A DNA stretch of 64,000 bases, from positions 676,001 to 740,000 of the forward strand of contig BRXU01000012.1 of NCBI GenBank assembly GCA_030267565.1, in the 5' to 3' direction. The notes under the pieces were generated by a model. It ran no database searches, was not told where the DNA came from, and saw nothing but the letters and a program-made list of their open reading frames with translations. Shown piece after piece: positions 58,001 to 64,000 of this stretch. Position numbers and translations under genes: made by a program. The DNA is from Pleodorina starrii (taxonomy: Eukaryota; Chlorophyta; Chlorophyceae; Chlamydomonadales; Volvocaceae). Within the stretch, counting starts at the first letter, position 1. Each line of letters begins with the position of its first letter.

Positions 58001-60618
58001 GGCGGGTCGGGTGACAGCGGGGCCCCGGGCGGCTGTTCTGGCGGTGGCGGTGCAAGAGTCTCCGGAGGGGAGAATGGTTCGATGCCTTGAGGCGAGGGCT
58101 CGTCAGGAGGTGATGCGAAGAAGCTGGGCCATTCCGGGTGCATGGGGTCCAAGGGCGGCACTTCTGGAGGCAACAGCTGCACGTCTGGCGGCGGCGGCGG
58201 CGACGGCGGCGGGGGTTTGGGGGGTGGCGGGCTGGGGGGAGGTGGGGACGGCGGCGGCGGGCTAGGCGGAGGCGGTGGGCTGGGCGGCGGCGGGTTTGGA
58301 GGGGGCGGGCTGGGCGGCGGCGGGTTCGGCGGGGGCGGGCTGGGTGGGGGTGGTGATGGCGGCGGTGGGCTGGGTGGGGGTGGTGATGGCGGCGGTGGGC
58401 TGGGTGGGGGTGGTGATGGTGGTGGGGGGCTGCGTGGTGGCGGTGATGGTGGTGGTGGCGGGTTTGGAGGGGGCGGGCTGGGTGGCGGCGGTGACGGCGG
58501 CGGTGGGCTGGGTGGCGGCGGTGACGGCGGCGGTGGGCTGGGTGGCGGCGGTGACGGGCGCGGAGGCCTCGGCGGTCGTGGCGGCGGTGAGGGGTTTCGT
58601 GGCGGCCTGTTAGGTGGCGGCGCGTCTGGCGGGTCGGGTGACGGTGGCGGCGGACTAGGGGGTGGTGGACTGGGCGGCGGAGGGCTTGGAGGGGGTGGTC
58701 CAGGCGGGGGCGGGGACGGCGGCGGCGGGCTGGGTGGCGGCAGCGAGGGCGCCAACGGGTTGGGCGGCAGGGCCGGAGATGGCGGAGACGGCGGCGGCGG
58801 GCCGGGTGGCGGTGGCGAGGACGGCGGCGGCGGGCTGGGTGGCGGCGGCTGCGGCGGCGGCGGCGAGGGCGGTATCGGGGAGGGTGGCGGCGGGCTGGGC
58901 GGCACCGGCGACGGTGGCGGCGGGCTCGGCGGCGGTGGCGGCGCCGGCAGGCGGGGACTCCGCCGCGGCGTCGCCGGCAGCGCCGGCAGGCTGGGCGGCA
59001 GGCCGGGAGGAAAGCCGGAGGGCGCCGAAGGGATCGCAGGATTGGATGGCGGGGTCGGGGGCCCAGGCGGCGGCCGCGGCGGCCGCGGCGGTCTCTTCCA
59101 GGATTTGGGCCGCCGCGGCGGCTTTGGCGGAGCGTCGGGCCCCGCCGGCAGACCAGGCGGTGGCGGTATCAGCGGCAGCGCCGCCGCCGCAGCAGCAGCA
59201 GCAACCCGCGGGCCGGTTTCGTCAGGTTGGGGAAGGATGGAGAGGGAGACTGCCGGCGGCTCCAGCGGCAGCAAGGGGCTGGGCGGCGGAGGGGGCCTAC
59301 TGTCGGGCGGTGGCGCCCAAGGTGCCAGAGGCGGCGGTGGCGGCGGCGGCGGTGGCGGCGGAAAACGCCGCTGCTGCTTGGCCGCCTTGTTGGTGTTCGT
59401 GGCCAGCTTTGAGGGTTTCGGTTTCGGAGGTGGGGGAGAGGGCGGCTGGAGGGGCGCAGAGAGATCCTCTGGTGGCGGCCACACAGCCGAGTAGTAGTCG
59501 GGCGGGGGCGCGTCTTGGGCTCCTGGTATGCCGGGCAGGTCGGGTGCGAAGGGCGGCAAATCCGACGGTACATCCAGGGGTGGGGTTGACGGGCTGAGTG
59601 GTGGCGGGCGTGGTGGTGGGCTGGGTGGCGGTGGCGGCGATGGGTTCGGCGGCCGCGGTGGTGGTGGGCTGGGCGGCGGTGAAGGGTTGGGTGGTGGTGG
59701 TGCTGGTGGTGGCTGCAGGGGTGGCGGCGGCGGCAGTGGTGATGGCAACGGTGGCGGCGTTTTCCTTCGGGGCGGCGGAGGCTTTTTCTTGGGAGGCGGC
59801 GGCCGTGGAGGCGGCCGTGGAGGCGGCGGGCTCGGTTTTGGCGGCGGCGGCGGCGGTGGAGGCGGCGGCGGCGGGGGCGGCGGCGGTGGCGGCGGGAGCA
59901 ACAGAGGCGGAGGCGGGGGCGGAGGCGGTGGTGGCGGGAGCAACAGCGGCGGAGGCGGGGGCGGGGGCGGTGGTGGCGGGAGCAACAGCGGCGGCGGCGG
60001 GGGCGGGGGCGGTGGTGGCGGCGGTAGCTGCGGCAGGAGCGGTGGTGTCAGCGGCGGCGGCAGCGGTGGTGGCGGCGGTCTCTTCCGAGGCGGCGGCGGC
60101 GGGGGGCGCTTGGGCCGTGGGGGTGGTGGCCTCGGTGCGGGTGGCGGCGGCGGGGGCGGCGGCGGCGGCGGCGGCGACGCATCCGTGACGCCAATGCAGA
60201 CAGTGCACCCCGCCGGAATCCGCTGATCGCACATGATTCCCGGATTGGACCTCAGGATGTCTTCCAGCGTCAACGTAAAGCTCCGCGCCAGGTTCTCACA
60301 GAACACGGCCTTGGTGATTTGGGTAAAGCGCTTGCAGCCGGGGCCATAGGTGGGGCAGGCGCGCGGCGGCGGCGGCGATGGCGTGTTCAACAAGCTGTCG
60401 CCGTCTGAGGCTGCGGCCGCTGCGGGTGGTGCCGACAGCAGCACCAGCAGCGGCAGCAGGAGCCGGACGATGATTGTACGGCAACGGCAGATGTTCCAGA
60501 TGTTCCAGCCAGCCAGCCGCGCTTTACTCTTTGGCGACCACAAGAGGTGGCGCTCTGGGCCATGGCGTGAGTTCGACGAGGTGGCGCACGCCGGCAGAAC
60601 GTCCTTGAAGTCACACAT
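55036..60618 (-). CDS. Secreted LysM-like / long Pro-rich / CAP-domain protein, 1,399 aa
   Basis: Paralogue of the gene at 43604-51025, with the same six-exon plan. Exons in order: 60618-56897, 56718-56596, 56178-56101, 55929-55890, 55549-55402, 55124-55036; GT-AG, phases consistent, stop TGA. The first ATG gives a 48-residue leader before the hydrophobic segment (about 49-70), so a start nearer the signal is possible. Residues about 88-141 are the Cys-rich LysM-like domain ([28 protein letters not shown]). Residues about 147-1225 are an exceptionally long SPPPP rod. Residues 1241-1399 are the CAP domain ([49 protein letters not shown]) with the same Gln in place of the usual His. Exons 2, 3 and 5 have exactly the same lengths (123, 78, 148 nt) in both genes. 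Likely a wall/matrix glycoprotein. Confidence 0.9.
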
Positions 60619-62275
60619 TTGGTGTGTGTGAGCGAGCGAGCGAGCGAGACGGAGAGTTGCACAGCAGCGCCCGGAAAGGACACGGGCTTAGGGTTTCGGC
60701 GGCGCTGATAAAGGAAACGACACCTGAATCATCGTCTGCCTACTTGGGGGCGGCTCTGCGTATATCATCTTAACTCGGCGCCCGCATCCGGCCAGCCATG
60801 CGCGCTGATATACCGGCGTCAGGTAGCTGCACAAAAGGTGTTACAGTAGCAGCAGTGAAAAGTGGTAAGTAAGTCCGAAAATATAGTGTGCGAACGAAGT
60901 GGCTTGGACGACTAGAGAATGGACTTTTGCACCTTTCGGACTTCGCAACTAGGCCATACGGACGTAAAATTAATTTAAGCAATATGCGGATAAATAATGT
61001 AAGTAATTTTGTTCATTTTCCGGTCATATGGAGGAGGGCCAGCTATTAAGCACTGCACTTGCCTGCCGTGAGTCCGCCAAAGCGTTGCGAAAACCCTGCG
61101 GTGCCCTTTGCGGCTTATGGGATACAGTGCGACCGAAAGGGTTCAAAGCAACCTTCCGGTGCCGAGAAGTATGGCCTTCAAGCCTGTCGCCCGTGCTGTG
61201 CGCCGCGCGGTGGGCCGAGTCAGGCGCCTGACTGCAGCGCGAAACCAGCGCACGTTCACTAATTGGAGAAGCTCAAGTACGAGTAGTCCTTAGGAGTTAT
61301 CACTAGAATGCTACGTGTCGGCACGTGTTGACGGCACTTAGTACAGCTTCTGTACCATCGCTTTTGTTTAAAAGTCGCGATAATATCTACAAGTCACGCT
61401 TTGATAATTATCCATTTCGTCTGGCAGTACTAGGCAGCAAACGTATAAGGAGCGTTTGCATTGCGGAGCACATCTCACTTCGCCCCGTTTCGGCTATCGC
61501 CGCCTTGCCTTCCTCGGTGCCGTCCTTCGACACAAAAACTTGTCGGACCAGCAAGCAACACGTCTTCTGACGCACTGATGTATCGCACATTGTTGCTTCG
61601 GCATCATCACATGGCAAACGAAGAGTTATGCGAGGGTCCTGGGGTGCCCGCCCGTGGTTCGTTCGACTGCTTCGGCAGTCTGCTGCAGTGGACCCTGATT
61701 TTTCAAGAATTGCAGTCGCGCCTGGGAGGCGGTTGTAAGGAATCGTAGGTCATACCTTATGTGTATGTGTATGTTATGTGTATGTGTGTATGTGTGTGTA
61801 TTTTGTGCGCTGGGAGGGAAGATTATGGATGTACGAGAAGGTACGACGAGTGCGCGGAATTTGTGGGAAGAGCTGGACAATTATTAGGGGAGAGGGAAGT
61901 GCACAATAAGGCGTTACGGAGTTTTGAGTCCCAACAGGGGAGAAGCCCGGTGGATTCACCGAAGCGCCATGGGGGGCCCCGCCCCCTAGGGTTGCCCCTG
62001 TCCGTGCCTGCCTGCCTGCCTGCCTGCCTGCTGCGTAACGATCAACCTTCATGGCCCGTTACGCTATAAAGCAAGATTAATAGCGCCTGATAAACTTTAT
62101 GACCTCTAGCAATAAAACTAGTGTAAGTATCAGTATAAAAGATGTTGGACTGAGTCCATGGTCCGAGGCCTCACTCGTTCCAACGCATCCAGAACTCCTA
62201 TCCATTCCAACTTATACCGTGTTGTCCATATACACATAATAACCTGACGGCGTCTCTACATTTCCATCTACCTGT
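60619..62275. other. Upstream region of the second LysM/CAP gene
   Basis: Contains the promoter of the minus-strand gene starting at 60618. A (GAGC)n run sits within 60 bp of the start codon. No exon set or RNA gene was recognised; open frames are short and AT/GC-neutral. Confidence 0.5.
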
Positions 62276-62840
62276 ATGTATGTATGTATGTATGTATGTA
62301 TGTATGTATGTATGTATGTATGTATGTATGTATGTATGTATGTATGTATGTATGTATGTATGTATGTATGTATGTATGTATGTATGTATGTATGTATGTA
62401 TGTATGTATGTATGTATGTATGTATGTATGTATGTATGTATGTATGTATGTATGTATGTATGTATGTATGTATGTATGTATGTATGTATGTATGTATGTA
62501 TGTATGTATGTATGTATGTATGTATGTATGTATGTATGTATGTATGTATGTATGTATGTATGAATGAATTTATGTATGTATGTATGTATGTATGTATGTA
62601 TGTATGTATGTATGTATGTATGTATGTATGTATGTATGTATGTATGTATGTATGTATGTATGTATGTATGTATGTATGTATGTATGTATGTATGTATGTA
62701 TGTATGTATGTATGTATGTATGTATGTATGTATGTATGTATGTATGTATGTATGTATGTATGTATGTATGTATGTATGTATGTATGTATGTATGTATGTA
62801 TGTATGTATGTATGTATGTATGTATGTATGTATGTATGTG
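62276..62840 (+). repeat. (TATG)n microsatellite, about 565 bp
   Basis: About 140 TATG units with one interruption at 62562-62573 (TGAATGAATT). It directly abuts the 3' end of the minus-strand LINE at 62841, so on the LINE's own strand it is a (CATA)n tail. Confidence 0.95.
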
Positions 62841-64000
62841 TCGTTACAGTATCTGACCGGGCCCTGACGCTGGCCAGGGGCTGCTAACCCAGCCCCGACG
62901 GAAAGACCGCCTAAGCACTCTCCCCCTTGCGGTGGGAGAAGGGCGTGAGGGGCCGCTACCCCCTCCTGCTCGACGCGGAGCTGGCTGCGTCGTACACCCC
63001 ATATACGGGTGTACGGCGCAGCGGCTCCCCAAAGGCTTGAGCTCACAGCCTGCCATATACGGCAGCTGGGCCCTTCGTCCGCACAAACAGCAGTCGCGCC
63101 GGCGCGCTACGCGGCGCCCGCGCTGTCCTGCCCGCCCTGAAGTCCTTGCAGCGCCGGGGCGCCCGGCCGGCCTGCTACCGGCTGGCGGTGCTCCTCTAGG
63201 CGCGAAAACAAAGCGCTGAGAACCTGCCCCGAGCTTGGTCCGGCTCGTGGGCGGTCAGCACCAAAGGAGAACCCAAGACAGCGCGCGTCCTACCCCTGCT
63301 ACTACTCCTACTACGACGGCCCCGGAGAGGCCGGGGGGTGGCCCCTAGAGGCCGAGCTCCAGAGCGCCGCTTGGCCTCGACGCGGCAGGAGGTCGGGAGC
63401 GGGCCTTGCGGCAGCGGGCTAGGTGACGGAGCTATAGTTCGCACTAGGCGGCACCTCGCCAACTCGCCTCACTCTCGCTATACCCGCTCCCTAAAGCCTC
63501 CCTCGCCTACAAAAGGCAGCCCGCGGCGGTCTCTGCACCCTAAGTCCTCTCGGACCCAAAGGAACCCCCCCCTCATCCCCTCCTCTCACGCCTCCCTGCC
63601 TCGACGCCCTAAGTTCCCTCCCTCACCCCTAAAGCCCCTTCATCCCCTCACTCCACGACCCCTCCCTCTCCCTCCATACCCATCCCTGCGTGCTGCACAC
63701 ACTGAATGTGGCCGTTGACCACCGCCAGGATGGGATGGTCAGGCCCTACCCCCTCCCATCCCCGCCTTGGCACGTCTAGCTCCGCAAACCCCCGCACACG
63801 CTGCCAAAAATCTAGTGCTGCGCGCGCCTTGGCCACCTCGACTGGGTCTGGGGCGTCCGGGGCGGTGGGTGAGTTCCTGACTGCCCACAGCCCCACGCGC
63901 GCCCGTTCCATGGCCGTGAGTGCCGCCAGGCAGATCACGTCCCACACGCACTGCTGCACGCCTGGCGGTGGCTCCGCCAGCCACACGTTTGCCCGGGTGA
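62841..64000 (-). mobile_element. LINE-type retrotransposon, 3' end (runs off window)
   Basis: On the minus strand: the end of a coding region (stop at 63648), about 800 bp of 3' UTR, then a (CATA)n tail. The 768 bp nearest the tail are nearly identical to 31598-32364 in this window, so at least two copies exist locally. A single strand-specific 3' end, 5' truncation of the other copy and a simple-sequence tail are all typical of target-primed LINE insertion. The 5' part lies beyond 64000. Confidence 0.75.
63648..64000 (-). CDS. C-terminus of a LINE open reading frame (partial)
   Basis: Open from the window edge to TGA at 63648, about 117 aa. The segment contains TRANVWLAEPPPGVQQCVWD, then ICLAALTAMERARVGLWAV and ALDFWQRVRGFAELDVPRRG. 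I take this as the region after the reverse transcriptase in volvocine L1-like elements, from the general look and from its linkage to the repeated 3' UTR. The catalytic domains lie outside the window, so the assignment is by context. Confidence 0.55.
   Translation of the reverse strand, partial: TRANVWLAEPPPGVQQCVWDVICLAALTAMERARVGLWAVRNSPTAPDAPDPVEVAKARAALDFWQRVRGFAELDVPRRGWEGVGPDHPILAVVNGHIQCVQHAGMGMEGEGGVVE

Noticed and set aside
62276..62887. Frames of repeating MYVC or HTYI across the TATG array
   Set aside because: Pure product of a four-base repeat read in all frames; no conserved protein.

Overview
The window looks like nuclear DNA of a volvocine green alga (Chlamydomonadales, the Volvox/Gonium/Chlamydomonas group). 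The evidence is GC-rich coding DNA in short intron-split exons, a classic pherophorin, Pro/Ser-rich (SPPPP-type) wall or matrix proteins, a short CONSTANS-type B-box/CCT protein, TGTAA-type poly(A) signals, and interstitial blocks of the Chlamydomonas-type telomere unit TTTTAGGG. I cannot name the species.

Layout. 1-5780: no convincing gene; interstitial telomere repeats and short tandem repeats. 5781-9476 (+): seven-exon pherophorin, 532 aa. 9477-17777: intergenic, with a 29-30 bp minisatellite. 17778-25715 (-): seven-exon gene for an unrecognised 493-aa helical, Ala-rich protein; its second intron holds about 2.9 kb of almost pure (CCCT)n. 26240-33516 (+), divergent from it: nine-exon, 842-aa fusion of a BtuF-like cobalamin-binding domain, a DUF5522-like CRHCPW cysteine motif and a new C-terminal part; its seventh intron is invaded by LINE 3' ends, two of which form a long hairpin. 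33517-37482: gene-poor, A/C-skewed. 37483-39580 (-): CONSTANS-like B-box + CCT regulator, 417 aa. 43604-51025 and 55036-60618 (both -): two tandem paralogues with the architecture signal peptide, LysM-like Cys-rich domain, very long Pro-rich rod, CAP/SCP domain (930 and 1,399 aa). 62276-64000: a (TATG)n array joined to the 3' end of a minus-strand LINE that runs off the window.

Every multi-exon model was checked by hand: all introns begin GT and end AG, reading phase is kept across every junction, and each model ends at a stop codon. That is the main support for them; no transcript data were available.

Three of the six genes (the pherophorin and the two LysM/CAP proteins) are predicted secreted wall or extracellular-matrix proteins. 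The CONSTANS-like gene is a transcription regulator. The cobalamin-binding fusion may relate to B12 handling. The 493-aa protein has no assigned role. Much of the rest is microsatellite, minisatellite and retroelement debris, including inside introns.
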